The notes below the pieces were generated by a model. That model was not told the origin of the DNA. It saw nothing but the letters and a program-made list of their open reading frames with translations, and did no database searches. A stretch of DNA of 64,000 nucleotides from Shimia sediminis (GTDB lineage Bacteria; Pseudomonadota; Alphaproteobacteria; Rhodobacterales; Rhodobacteraceae), in assembly GCF_003990645.1 (NCBI RefSeq), contig NZ_RYZK01000006.1:124001-188000 (forward strand), in the 5' to 3' direction. Positions within the stretch are counted from its first letter, which is position 1; each line of letters begins with the position of its first letter. The position numbers were made by a program, and so were the translations under genes. Of this stretch, positions 8,068-16,649 are shown piece after piece.

Positions 8068-8388
8068 CTAATCAAAGGCGGCTTCGACCTCGTACATCAC
8101 CGGCTCGAAGCTGCGGCAGAGCGCGTTGATATTGCGGTTGCGTTCGCGCATTTCGGGGGTGCGCAGCATGGCCTGAAAATCTTCGCGGCGCTCCCATTGC
8201 GAATAGTTGGCGATGCGGGTCTGGGCATCGTTCACATGCAGCCCGGCGGCAATGAACCCGGGTTGTTTGGAAATGAACTCTTCATAGGCCACCGTCAGCG
8301 CGTCCATCAGATCCTGACAGGTTCCGGGGGTCATCTCAAAGGTGGTGATCACGGTTTGCAGCTTTGCGTCCTTGGAAATACTGGGCAT
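8068..8388 (-). CDS. Antibiotic biosynthesis monooxygenase (ABM)-fold protein
   Basis: The 106-residue protein has the ferredoxin-like ABM pattern: a first strand VITTFEMTPGT, a helix QDLMDALTVAYEEFIS, then QPGFIAAGLHVNDAQTRIANYSQWERREDFQAML. The last segment (I-A-N-Y-S-Q-W-x-x-x-x-D-F-x-x-M) is characteristic of small ABM-domain proteins, which act on aromatic or quinone-like substrates or degrade haem. The substrate is unknown. It is transcribed toward the usp genes and separated from them by 86 bp containing the FNR-like box. Confidence 0.75.
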   Translation of the reverse strand: MPSISKDAKLQTVITTFEMTPGTCQDLMDALTVAYEEFISKQPGFIAAGLHVNDAQTRIANYSQWERREDFQAMLRTPEMRERNRNINALCRSFEPVMYEVEAAFD

Positions 8389-8523
8389 GGCTTTCTCCTT
8401 CGTTGGTCCAGCTTAGACCAGCGACTTGCAAACTGGCTAGGGGCAGCAGAAAGAAAGCCGCAGAGTATAAGAATTAACGAGATTTTTACGAAACTTCTGA
8501 AGGGTTTGTTCAGAGGTTTGTGC

Positions 8524-9183
8524 ATGTCGTATGTGGTGGCCCTTATCGTGATTGTTCTGAGCTTCATGGGCCGACCCGGCCATGCGGGCCCATGGCTGCG
8601 CGCGCCGGGGTCTCAGTTCCTGTCGCTGAGTGTTGAATGGGGCCAAGAGGATACACGCCCCAGCGCCTATGGGTCGATTTATTATGAGTACGGCCTGCGA
8701 CCCAATCTGACCCTTGGGCTTGACGCGGGGCGCGATAGCTGGGGGCAGTCAACGGCGCTGGCCTTTGCGCGCATACCGCTGATGGTCCATGACTCGGGCT
8801 CGCGGATGGCCGCAGAGATGGCTATGGGCAGCTACGGCAACGGCTCGGACACCGAATTTGCCATTCGCCCCGGCCTGTCCTGGGGGCGCCCGTTGCATTT
8901 TGGTCAGGGAGGGTGGCTGTCGCTGACGGCCACTTATGACTATGTCCCAAAAACAAAACAGGCGCTTGCCAAGGTTGAAGGCACCCTGGGCCTGAATCGT
9001 GGCGAGCAGATGAAACTGTTGCTCCAGGTCACGGCCGAAAAGCCCAAGAAACAGGACGACCTGTTCACTGCCACCCCCGGTGTGGCGTGGCGCATCGGCC
9101 AAACCTCGCACCTATTGGGCGGGGTGATCCTGCGCAGCGACGGCAGCACCGCCTTGAAACTTGGGCTTTGGCGCGAGTTCTGA
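8524..9183 (+). CDS. Putative outer-membrane beta-barrel-like protein, 219 aa
   Basis: From the ATG at 8524 the protein has a signal peptide (MSYVVALIVIVLSFMGRPGHA) and then alternating strands with aromatic ends: QFLSLSVEWGQED, SIYYEYGLRPNLTLGLDAGRD, GGWLSLTATYDYVP, and a last strand SDGSTALKLGLWREF ending in phenylalanine, as outer-membrane barrels do. No conserved family is recognised. The open frame extends far upstream, but those codons overlap the ABM gene on the other strand. AGAGG lies about 8 bases before the chosen ATG. Confidence 0.65.
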   Translation: MSYVVALIVIVLSFMGRPGHAGPWLRAPGSQFLSLSVEWGQEDTRPSAYGSIYYEYGLRPNLTLGLDAGRDSWGQSTALAFARIPLMVHDSGSRMAAEMAMGSYGNGSDTEFAIRPGLSWGRPLHFGQGGWLSLTATYDYVPKTKQALAKVEGTLGLNRGEQMKLLLQVTAEKPKKQDDLFTATPGVAWRIGQTSHLLGGVILRSDGSTALKLGLWREF

Positions 9184-9218
9184 GCGCCCCGTCAGCCCGT
9201 GTTCACCGGGATTTGAAA

Positions 9219-9246
9219 TTGACCACACCGGCGGACGGGGTATGCT
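9219..9246 (+). promoter_or_regulatory. Putative sigma-70-type promoter
   Basis: TTGACC at 9219-9224 and TATGCT at 9241-9246 are separated by 16 bp, about 70 bp before the small secreted-protein gene at 9318. Confidence 0.45.
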
Positions 9247-9317
9247 AAGGGGTAGCAGGCCACAAAAAGATCCCGGCCAATCGGGGCGTGTGGCACCAAT
9301 CTGATCGAGGCAGATCA

Positions 9318-9638
9318 ATGAAAACCCTGGTCTATGCGCTGCTGGCAGCGTCCCTTTTGATATCTGTTGACCCTGCGCCGGCACAGGCCGGACCGATGTC
9401 CAGCGCCTGTCTGAAATCGGATCGCAAGGCCAAGTCGCGCAAGCTGTGCCGCTGCATGCAATCGGTCGCCAACAAGGAATTGTCGCGGCGCGATCAAAAG
9501 CTCGCCGCGTCGTTTTTCAGTGACCCGCAAAAGGCGCAGGACATCCGCCAGTCTGACCGCGCAAGTCACGAACAATTCTGGAAGCGCTACAAGACGTTTG
9601 GCTCCAAGTTTGCCGCGTCCTGCAAGAACGTGAGCTGA
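9318..9638 (+). CDS. Small secreted cysteine-containing protein, 106 aa
   Basis: A signal peptide (MKTLVYALLAASLLISVDPA, cleavage around AQA-GPM) precedes a basic mature domain with C-x(12)-C-x-C-x(n)-C: SACLKSDRKAKS, KLCRCMQSVAN and AASCKNVS. The segment SRRDQKLAASFFSDPQKAQ followed by QFWKRYKTFG is a pattern shared by small periplasmic proteins of Rhodobacteraceae that have no established function. The ATG at 9318 is preferred over the open frame upstream because it begins the signal peptide. A promoter is predicted at 9219-9246. Confidence 0.7.
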   Translation: MKTLVYALLAASLLISVDPAPAQAGPMSSACLKSDRKAKSRKLCRCMQSVANKELSRRDQKLAASFFSDPQKAQDIRQSDRASHEQFWKRYKTFGSKFAASCKNVS

Positions 9639-9645
9639 ACCACGC

Positions 9646-10920
9646 CTAGCAGAACTTCTCCAACCGCATCTCGGCGCTGCGGGCATGCCCGATCATGCCC
9701 TCGTGGCGCGAGATCGAGGCGCTGACGCCAGCAATTTCGGGCAGCGCTTCGGGGGTGGCGGTCTGCCAGGTCACGGTCTTGAGGAACTTGTGCACCGAAA
9801 GCCCCCCGGTATAGCGCGCCGCGCCAGAGGTGGGCAGCACGTGGTTCGGGCCTGAGGCCTTGTCGCCAAAGGTGACCGTGCTGTGTTCGCCCAGAAACAG
9901 CGAGCCATAGGAACGCAGCCGCGCCTTCCACCAATCGAGGTCTTCCGCCTGCACCTGAAGGTGTTCGGGACCGTAGTCATCGGCCACCTGCGCCATTTCT
10001 TCGCGCGTGTCGCACAGGATGACTTCGCCCAAGGTGGCCCAGGCTTCGGCGGCGCTGGAGCGGTTGGGTTCGGGCAGTTCTGCGATGCACTGGTGCACCT
10101 GCGCCATCACTGCGCGCGCCAGGGGGTCGTGGTCCGTGGCCAGCCAGACCGGCGAGTTTGGCCCATGTTCGGCCTGCCCCACAAGGTCCCAGGCGACGAT
10201 CTCGGGGTCTGCGGTGGCGTCGGCCAGCACCATGCAATCGGTGGGGCCTGCAAACATGTCGATCCCCACTTCGCCGAACAACTGCCGCTTGGCCTCGGCG
10301 ACGAACTGATTGCCGGGGCCGACGAGAATGTCGACGGGTTCGGTGCCGAACAAGCCGTGCTTCATGGCCGCAACCGCCTGTACACCGCCCATGGCGAGGA
10401 TGCGATCCGCCCCGGCCAGATGCATGGCAAACAGGATGGCGGGCGGCAGGCCGGTCTCGGCATTTGGCGGCGAGCAGGCCGCCACATGAGACACGCCCGC
10501 CACCCGCGCGGTGGTGATGGTCATCAGGGCGCTGGCGATGTGACTGTAGCGCCCGCCGGGCACGTAACAGCCTGCCGCCCTAAGGGGGATCTGCTTTTGA
10601 CCGGTCACCAGGCCCGGTTTCAGCTCCATTTCAAACTCTGAAATACTGTCCAGCTGAGCCTCGGCAAATCGGCGAATGTTGTCATGGGCGTAGCGGATGT
10701 CGTCCTGAAGCGCCTGAGGCACCTTTTGTACGGCGGCCTCGACCTCGGCCTGAGGCACGACAAAGGGACCGTCCCACCCGTCGAATTGGCGGGCAAACCC
10801 CTCGGCTGCGGCCTCTTTGCCCTGTCGGATCTCTGTCAGGATCTCCTGAACACGGGCGCTGGTTTCGGTATTTTCCTGTGGCGGCAACCCGGTTGATTGC
10901 TTGAGGTACGTTACTGGCAT
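9646..10920 (-). CDS. Histidinol dehydrogenase-family enzyme (HisD/HpsN-like)
   Basis: This 424-residue protein is homologous to HisD, the NAD-dependent zinc enzyme that oxidises an alcohol in two steps to a carboxylate. The zinc-ligand positions are present: Gln249 and His252 in GQAEHG, Asp353 in GDKASG and His412 in MIGHARS; the catalytic Glu319-His320 is in GPEHLQV. The motifs YVPGGRY (119-125) and NHVLPTSGAARYTGG are also present. It differs from biosynthetic HisD in QAEHGPNSPVWL and SVHKFLKTVTW, which resemble the catabolic branch containing sulfopropanediol 3-dehydrogenase (HpsN). Its position opposite a LysR regulator and near MttB and DMGDH-like genes also argues for catabolism. The substrate is unproven. 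Confidence 0.8.
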   Translation of the reverse strand: MPVTYLKQSTGLPPQENTETSARVQEILTEIRQGKEAAAEGFARQFDGWDGPFVVPQAEVEAAVQKVPQALQDDIRYAHDNIRRFAEAQLDSISEFEMELKPGLVTGQKQIPLRAAGCYVPGGRYSHIASALMTITTARVAGVSHVAACSPPNAETGLPPAILFAMHLAGADRILAMGGVQAVAAMKHGLFGTEPVDILVGPGNQFVAEAKRQLFGEVGIDMFAGPTDCMVLADATADPEIVAWDLVGQAEHGPNSPVWLATDHDPLARAVMAQVHQCIAELPEPNRSSAAEAWATLGEVILCDTREEMAQVADDYGPEHLQVQAEDLDWWKARLRSYGSLFLGEHSTVTFGDKASGPNHVLPTSGAARYTGGLSVHKFLKTVTWQTATPEALPEIAGVSASISRHEGMIGHARSAEMRLEKFC

Positions 10921-11009
10921 GGCGGATTATCCTGTGCGAAGGGTGAATTCTGAGCTTGACCTGATGACGCCCTACATTCACAAAAGGCAAATATAGAGAG
11001 GGATCTGTC

Positions 11010-11975
11010 ATGTTGATGAAAGGCGTGACCTTGCGGGGTCTGGAAGTGTTCGAAGCGTTGGCGGCGTCCGGTTCGGTGGCGCAGGCTGCCGAGGTGACCG
11101 GCCTGTCGCAACCGGCGGTCAGCCAGCAGATCCGCAACCTCGAGACCGCATTGGGCACCGACCTCTTGGACCATGGGAAGCGGCCGATGCAGCTGACCCC
11201 GGCGGGGCGCAGTTTCCTGACGCGGACGGCGGGCGTGCTGTCTGAGTTGCGGCTGGCGCAATCCGAGCTGACGGTGATGGATCTGACGCACCTCAGCACA
11301 CTCAGCATCGGCATCATTGACGATTTCGACAACGACCTGACGCCGCGGCTTGTCACCATCCTGGCCGAGAGCCTGACGCGCTGCCGGTTCAAGCTGATCA
11401 CCGCCCCCAGCCACGAGATCACCGAGGCGATGAAGGAACGTCGGCTGCATATCGGCGTGTCGGCCTCGACCGGAGAAATGCTGGACGGGGTGACCGAATA
11501 CCCGCTGGTGCGGGACCCGTTCATCATTGTCGCGCCGCGCGGACGCTTGCCCAAGGGCGGGTTCGACAAATCCGCGCTGAACGAACTGCCGTTGCTGCGC
11601 TATGAAAAGGAACAGTTGATCAGCCGCCAGATCGAAGCCCATCTGGCCCGGCAAAAGCTCAGCTTTGTAGAGCGGTTTGAAATTGGCAGCCACCTGTCGT
11701 TGATGGCGCTGGTGGCGCGCGGCATCGGTTGGGCGGTGACCACGCCGCTGGGGTACATGCGCGCGGCCCGCTTTCACGAGCAGATCGAGGCGCATCGCCT
11801 GCCGTTCAATCCCTTTAGCCGCAACATCTCGCTTTATGCCAGTTCTGACTGGGCCGACCGGGTGCCGCGCGATGTGGCGGGCACGGTGCGCCGGTTGGTG
11901 CAGACCCAGATGATTGACCCGGCGCTGCGCTCTTTGCCCTGGCTGGAAGGGGATTTGAGGGTGCTCGACGGCTGA
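11010..11975 (+). CDS. LysR-family transcriptional regulator
   Basis: The N-terminal winged helix-turn-helix is plain: RGLEVFEALAASGSVAQAAE, then GLSQPAVSQQIRNLETALG (about residues 8-50), followed by a periplasmic-binding-like effector domain (SIGIIDDFDNDLTPRL; MALVARGIGWAVTTPLGYM). The 321-residue length fits the family. It is transcribed divergently from the HisD-like gene across 89 bp, the classic arrangement for a LysR activator and its target. GAGAGGGA precedes the ATG at 11010. It probably also governs the neighbouring mttB- and DMGDH-like genes. The effector is unknown. Confidence 0.92.
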   Translation: MLMKGVTLRGLEVFEALAASGSVAQAAEVTGLSQPAVSQQIRNLETALGTDLLDHGKRPMQLTPAGRSFLTRTAGVLSELRLAQSELTVMDLTHLSTLSIGIIDDFDNDLTPRLVTILAESLTRCRFKLITAPSHEITEAMKERRLHIGVSASTGEMLDGVTEYPLVRDPFIIVAPRGRLPKGGFDKSALNELPLLRYEKEQLISRQIEAHLARQKLSFVERFEIGSHLSLMALVARGIGWAVTTPLGYMRAARFHEQIEAHRLPFNPFSRNISLYASSDWADRVPRDVAGTVRRLVQTQMIDPALRSLPWLEGDLRVLDG

Positions 11976-11989
11976 GGTGGACAAGGGGT

Positions 11990-13519
11990 TCATGATGCAT
12001 CCAACCGGATATCAAAACGTGCGCGGATGGCGCGCTCAGCCGTACTGTCCAGATAGCCGGGATCGGGTTGGGACAGGATGTCACGCACCCGGGCATTGGC
12101 CCGCTGCCAGGCCTGTTTCCGGCCCTTTTCCGACCAGGTGATCGGCGCGTCGCGATCCGCAAGATCGGGATAAAAGTAGTCCCGCTCCATTGCCGCCATG
12201 GTCTGCGCGCCCCCGAGGAAATGCCCCTCTCCGGTCACCGCCTCGACGATGGCGTCGTAGCCAAGCGTGTCCTCGGTCACCTCGACCCCGCGCAGGGCCC
12301 GGTAGATATGGGCCAGCATCTCATTGTCCAACAGGAAGGCCTCGAAAGAGGCCCCGAGGAGCGAGGCGGTCATACCTGCGCTTTCATAGATCAGGTTGCC
12401 GCCCGCCAGCCCGGCCGCCATGGCCGAGATGCCCTTTTCCATGCCGTATTGCGCATCGAGCGCCTTGGCATCGGTCATGGATGAGGCCACACCCGACACC
12501 AGCCCCAAACCGTTGATCAGCTGCGCCGAAGCCGCGTTCATCACGCTGATCTCGCCGCCACCGCCGCAAAAGGCCCCGGTGCGCAGATCAATGACCAACG
12601 GCCAGTTGGAAAACACCATCGGGTAGCCCGGTTGATAGACATGCACCATGACAAGGCTGGCCAGGGTTTCTGCGAGCGACTGCGCCAGAAACCCCGCCAG
12701 GGTCGCAGGCGCGGTGGCGCCGGATTGGGCCGCGGTGATGCAACTCATCGGGATGCCGCGCCGGATGCATTCCAGCGTGACCTCTACCGCGTCTTCGCCA
12801 TAGCGCATCGGAGAAATGACCGGCGAGATATGCGCCTTGATCCACGGATTGCGGGCGAAACTGCCTGCGCCATCGGCCATTTCGACCATCTCGATGATCG
12901 GCGCGACATGCTCGGCCAGCGTAAAGGACGTTGCCACCGGTTTGGTCGTACCTTTCAACAATGCAAAGACAGTGTTGACGTCGAGCGTCCATTCATCCGG
13001 CATATCGCCTGCCACACAACAGCGGGTGAACCAGCTGACGTTGTCCAGACCGTCCTGCAACCGGGTGAAATCATAGAGGTCGCGCAGGGTTGTCGGGCGG
13101 TAGTCGCCAGTGTCCAGATCCAGCACCTGCACCGCAGCACCTCCGGTGCCGAAATGCACCCGGTCGTCGCCGACACGGATCGACCGCGACGGATCGCGGC
13201 CATAGAGCGTAAAGGACGACGGCGCCGCCGCAATGGCAGCCTCGACCAGCGCAGGCGGCAGTTGCACCCGGTCGCCACTGACGCGCGCACCTTGTGACAC
13301 AAGCTGATCGCGCAAGGCCTGAGGCACTTCGCCCATGCCGAGATCATCCAGCAAACGCAGCGCGGTATCATAGATGGCGCGGCACTCGGCGTCACTCAGC
13401 GGCGTGTAGTGCCCCCCCGGCTGTCCCGGCGGACAGGGGTTCACAGCCACGGGCGCGGCGCGTTGCGCCAGCTTTTCCTTGCGGCCTGAACGGCGATTTT
13501 TGCGGCCAGTGGTGGTCAT
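11990..13519 (-). CDS. MttB-superfamily trimethylamine methyltransferase-like protein (non-pyrrolysine)
   Basis: The 509-residue protein belongs to the MttB superfamily (COG5598), TIM-barrel methyltransferases that remove a methyl group from quaternary or tertiary amines. Family segments include AIYDTALRLLDDLGMGEV near the N-terminus, the glycine-rich FGTGGAAVQVLD and the C-terminal YESAGMTASLLGASFEAFL. No in-frame amber codon interrupts it, so it is not the pyrrolysine-containing trimethylamine enzyme; related non-pyrrolysine members act on glycine betaine, proline betaine or carnitine. No corrinoid protein gene is adjacent. The start is the ATG at 13517-13519; a TTG precedes it. It diverges from the DMGDH-like gene across 184 bp. 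Confidence 0.85.
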   Translation of the reverse strand: MTTTGRKNRRSGRKEKLAQRAAPVAVNPCPPGQPGGHYTPLSDAECRAIYDTALRLLDDLGMGEVPQALRDQLVSQGARVSGDRVQLPPALVEAAIAAAPSSFTLYGRDPSRSIRVGDDRVHFGTGGAAVQVLDLDTGDYRPTTLRDLYDFTRLQDGLDNVSWFTRCCVAGDMPDEWTLDVNTVFALLKGTTKPVATSFTLAEHVAPIIEMVEMADGAGSFARNPWIKAHISPVISPMRYGEDAVEVTLECIRRGIPMSCITAAQSGATAPATLAGFLAQSLAETLASLVMVHVYQPGYPMVFSNWPLVIDLRTGAFCGGGGEISVMNAASAQLINGLGLVSGVASSMTDAKALDAQYGMEKGISAMAAGLAGGNLIYESAGMTASLLGASFEAFLLDNEMLAHIYRALRGVEVTEDTLGYDAIVEAVTGEGHFLGGAQTMAAMERDYFYPDLADRDAPITWSEKGRKQAWQRANARVRDILSQPDPGYLDSTAERAIRARFDIRLDAS

Positions 13520-13703
13520 CAAACAATCCGAATCCTGCGTTTCTCTTCCCAGAGAGACTGCGCCGCCCGTTCCGGCAAGAGGGTTTCTTTTGTTTCAGGA
13601 TCACAAATCAGCCTTTTTCATTTTTCTTAATTCACAAAATCTTCGTTGCGGCACCGCCCCGGTTGCCGTGATGTCATGTCAAACTGGTTTTTCGGAGGCT
13701 CCC

Positions 13704-16106
13704 ATGAAGTCCACCACACGGGTTGTTGTTATCGGCGGCGGCATTGCCGGCTGCTCGACGCTCTATCACCTCACACAAGAGGGATGGAGCGATGTGGTGC
13801 TGGTCGAGCGCAATGAGCTGACCAGCGGCACGACCTGGCATTCCGCCGCGCAGGTCACGAACTTTGGCATGAACCAGACCATGCTGGGGCTAAAGTCGCA
13901 TTCGATCAAACTCTACCGCGAGTTGGCAGCGAATCCCGATTATCCGGTGGGCTACCACTATGGTGACGGCGGCATTCGACTGGCCAACACGCAGGCGCAG
14001 ATGGACGGCTATCACCACTTCGTCAGTCAGGCTGCGGGCATGGGGGTCGAATTCGAAGTCATCGACGCCGCGGAATGCGCGCGCCGTCATCCGCTGATCT
14101 CGACCGAGAACCTGGTGGGCGGTCTCTGGGATCCGCATGATGGCGACATTGACCCGGCGCAACTGTGTCAGGCGCTGGCCTATCACGCCCGCAAGGCAGG
14201 CGCCGAAGTCTATCGCAACACGCCGGTCACGAGCCTGACTCAACATGCCGATGACAGCTGGACGGTGCATACCGAACATGGCGACATCGATTGCGAAATC
14301 GTGGTGAACGCCTGTGGTTACCGGGTGAACGAGGTCGGTGCGATGATGGGGGTACAGCATCCGGTGACCTCGATGGAGCATCAGTATTTTCTGACCGAAG
14401 ACATCCCCGGCATTGTCGAAGCCGGTCACCGCATGCCGCTCTTGCGGTGCCCGATCAGCGATTATTACTGCCGTCAGGAAAAGAACGGGCTGCTGGTGGG
14501 GTTCTACGAGCAGGACTGCAAGACATGGGGCATGGACGGGATCGATCCGAACTTTGTCAACGCGCTGTGCCCGGATGATCTGGAGCGGGTGATGGACGTG
14601 CTCGAAGGGGCCTTTGCCCGGATGCCCGCGCTCAGTGAAACCGGCATTCGTGCCATTGTGAACGGGCCAATCACCTATACGATTGACGGCGCGCCGCTGG
14701 TGGGGCCGATTCCGGGCAAACGCAACGCCTTTTGTATCATCGGCCTGCGCGCCGGACTTGGCGAAGGCGGCGGTCACGGTTGGCTGCTGGCGCAACAGAT
14801 CGTACATGGCGAGGCCTGTTATGACACCTGGTGTCTGGATCCACGCCGTTTTACGGGCCATGCAAATGTGGAACTGACCGCGCTGAAGGCTATCGAAGAT
14901 TACCAGAACGAGTTTCGCTTTCACTTTCCCCACGAACACCGGCCTGCGGGGCGATTTGCGAAAACCACACCACTCACGGCGGTGCTGCAGGCCGAAGGGG
15001 CCGCGTTCACCCCGGTCAACGGCTGGGAACGCACCGATTACATCAAGCCATCGCCGGATTTTCACGAAACCCACGGCTACCGGTTCAACGAGGCCTTTGA
15101 CGTCGTTGGCGCCGAGGTGCGGGCGGTGCAGAGCGGCGTTGGCCTGACCGAGGTCAACGGGTTCAACCGGTTCGAGGTTTCGGGTGATGGTGCGCGCGAT
15201 TGGCTCGACACCATGTTTTGCGGCTCTGTCACCCGCAAACCCGGGCGCGTGGGGCTGGGGTATCTGTTGAACCACCACGGCTGTATCAAATCCGAGGCCA
15301 CCATCGCCAACCTGCCCGACGGGCGCATCTGGTACGGCTCTGCCGCCGCCTCAGAATTTCACGACATGGATTGGCTCACCGCCCATGCGCCCAAAGGGGT
15401 CACGATCAAGAGCCTCACAAACGACATGACCATTCTGGTGCTTGCAGGGCCAAAATCGCGCGACGTGCTGTCGGCGGTTTCGCGTGGCGATTGGTCGGCC
15501 GCGGCCTTCCCCTGGCTCTCGGTGCGCGAGGCCTTTATCGGCATCGCCCCAGCCGTTGTCATGGCGGTGAGTTTCTCAGGCGAGCTGGCTTATGAAATCC
15601 ACGTCCTCAATACGGCGCTCTTTGCCGCATGGAACGCGTTGCGGGCGGCGGGGGCGGACCATGGCCTCAGCCTGTTTGGCGCGCGCGCGGTCGAGTCGAT
15701 GCGGATCGAAAAGGGCTATCGCCACTGGAAGGCCGACCTAATCACCGAGTTTGACCCTTTCGAATCCGATCTGGCGCGGTTTGTGAAACTGGACAAACCC
15801 ACGTTCATCGGCAAGACGGCCCTGCAAAAGCGGTTGGAGACCCCGTCTGGAAAGACCTTTGCCACGCTGAAGATCGCCACCACCGACGCCCCGGCCCAGC
15901 CCGGCGCCTCGATCCGCGCAGATGGGCGGATCATCGGTACGGTGACCTCGGCCGACTGGGGCCATAGAGTTGGCGAGAACCTCGCCATGGGGTTCCTGGA
16001 CCAGACCGACGGTGCGCTTAGCATCGATATCCTTGGCCAGACCGTCCCTGCCGAGAGTGTTCCGGCCTGTCGCTATGATCCCGACGGAACAAGGGTGCGC
16101 ATCTAA
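13704..16106 (+). CDS. Dimethylglycine/sarcosine dehydrogenase-like FAD oxidoreductase fused to GcvT
   Basis: The 800-residue protein has two modules. The N-terminal DAO-type flavin domain carries GGGIAG (11-16) and TTWHSA, whose His46 aligns with the histidine that holds FAD covalently in dimethylglycine dehydrogenase. From about residue 430 it is a GcvT-like tetrahydrofolate domain (GVGLTEVNGFNRFEVSGDGA; SGELAYEIHV; ESMRIEKGYRHWKADL). Such enzymes oxidatively N-demethylate dimethylglycine, sarcosine or similar amines and pass the C1 unit to tetrahydrofolate. GGAGG precedes the ATG at 13704. It diverges from the MttB-like gene, so both may serve one methylated-amine pathway. Confidence 0.88.
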   Translation: MKSTTRVVVIGGGIAGCSTLYHLTQEGWSDVVLVERNELTSGTTWHSAAQVTNFGMNQTMLGLKSHSIKLYRELAANPDYPVGYHYGDGGIRLANTQAQMDGYHHFVSQAAGMGVEFEVIDAAECARRHPLISTENLVGGLWDPHDGDIDPAQLCQALAYHARKAGAEVYRNTPVTSLTQHADDSWTVHTEHGDIDCEIVVNACGYRVNEVGAMMGVQHPVTSMEHQYFLTEDIPGIVEAGHRMPLLRCPISDYYCRQEKNGLLVGFYEQDCKTWGMDGIDPNFVNALCPDDLERVMDVLEGAFARMPALSETGIRAIVNGPITYTIDGAPLVGPIPGKRNAFCIIGLRAGLGEGGGHGWLLAQQIVHGEACYDTWCLDPRRFTGHANVELTALKAIEDYQNEFRFHFPHEHRPAGRFAKTTPLTAVLQAEGAAFTPVNGWERTDYIKPSPDFHETHGYRFNEAFDVVGAEVRAVQSGVGLTEVNGFNRFEVSGDGARDWLDTMFCGSVTRKPGRVGLGYLLNHHGCIKSEATIANLPDGRIWYGSAAASEFHDMDWLTAHAPKGVTIKSLTNDMTILVLAGPKSRDVLSAVSRGDWSAAAFPWLSVREAFIGIAPAVVMAVSFSGELAYEIHVLNTALFAAWNALRAAGADHGLSLFGARAVESMRIEKGYRHWKADLITEFDPFESDLARFVKLDKPTFIGKTALQKRLETPSGKTFATLKIATTDAPAQPGASIRADGRIIGTVTSADWGHRVGENLAMGFLDQTDGALSIDILGQTVPAESVPACRYDPDGTRVRI

Positions 16107-16155
16107 AGCGTTCCGAAAAACATGGTGGTTCAGGTTTTTCTCCAACCGCATCAGG

Positions 16156-16213
16156 CTTCGTATTGCCAAAAATACTCCCGCCGGAGGCTCCTGCCCGGGC
16201 CTCGGGCGCAGCC
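16156..16213 (+). repeat. AT-core/GC-hairpin intergenic repeat, copy A
   Basis: A 22-bp core at 16156-16177 (CTTCGTATTGCC then AAAAATACTC) is identical, inverted, to 47985-48006. It is followed by a GC-rich hairpin-like tail up to the stop codon of the phosphatase gene at 16215. Related elements are at 19623-19680 and 32227-32292. Confidence 0.7.
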
Positions 16214-16214
16214 C

Positions 16215-16649
16215 CTAGCCGATCTCGGCCAGCAAGCCCCGCGCGCAGGCTTCAACCAGGGTCAGCGCGCCGTCAAAGTCCCGCGTGTAATAGGGGTCCG
16301 GCACCTCGCTGACCCCACTCTCAGGCGCATACGCCGTGAACAGCCGCACCGGCGTGGCACTCCCCGCCGGGCGCAAACGCTCAATATTGGCGATATTGCT
16401 GTCATCCATGCCGATGATCAGATCAAAGCGCGCAAAATCCGCCGCCGTGAACTGACGTGCGCGCAAATCCGAAAGATCATAGCCGCGATCCCGCGCTGCG
16501 GTCTGCATGGGGCCATAAGGCGGCTCTCCTACGTGCCAGCTGCCGGTGCCTGCGCTGTCGGTCTGAACCCCGGGCGCCATGGCGCGAAACACGCCTTCGG
16601 CCGCAGGCGAGCGGCAGATATTGCCGAGACACACAAACAAGACCTTCAT
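16215..16649 (-). CDS. Low-molecular-weight protein tyrosine phosphatase
   Basis: The 144-residue protein shows the P-loop signature C-x5-R at the N-terminus (C7-LGNI-C12-R13-S14), in which Cys7 is the nucleophile, and the general-acid Asp118 in VPDPYY. Length is standard for the family. It dephosphorylates phosphotyrosine or small phosphoesters in the cytoplasm. Its ATG overlaps the stop codon of the upstream DgoK-like gene in the 4-bp ATGA pattern (16646-16649), so translation of the two is coupled. Confidence 0.93.
   Translation of the reverse strand: MKVLFVCLGNICRSPAAEGVFRAMAPGVQTDSAGTGSWHVGEPPYGPMQTAARDRGYDLSDLRARQFTAADFARFDLIIGMDDSNIANIERLRPAGSATPVRLFTAYAPESGVSEVPDPYYTRDFDGALTLVEACARGLLAEIG

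Noticed and set aside
9646-10920. Biosynthetic hisD of the histidine operon
   Set aside because: No other his genes are nearby, it is divergent from a LysR gene, and its motifs resemble catabolic HisD-family enzymes more than biosynthetic HisD.
11990-13519. Pyrrolysine-dependent trimethylamine methyltransferase
   Set aside because: No in-frame amber codon occurs; the frame is a plain open reading frame, so it is a non-pyrrolysine MttB-superfamily member.
16107-16155. Possible terminator after the DMGDH-GcvT gene
   Set aside because: The sequence lacks a stable stem followed by a T-tract; only the repeat element that follows is supported.
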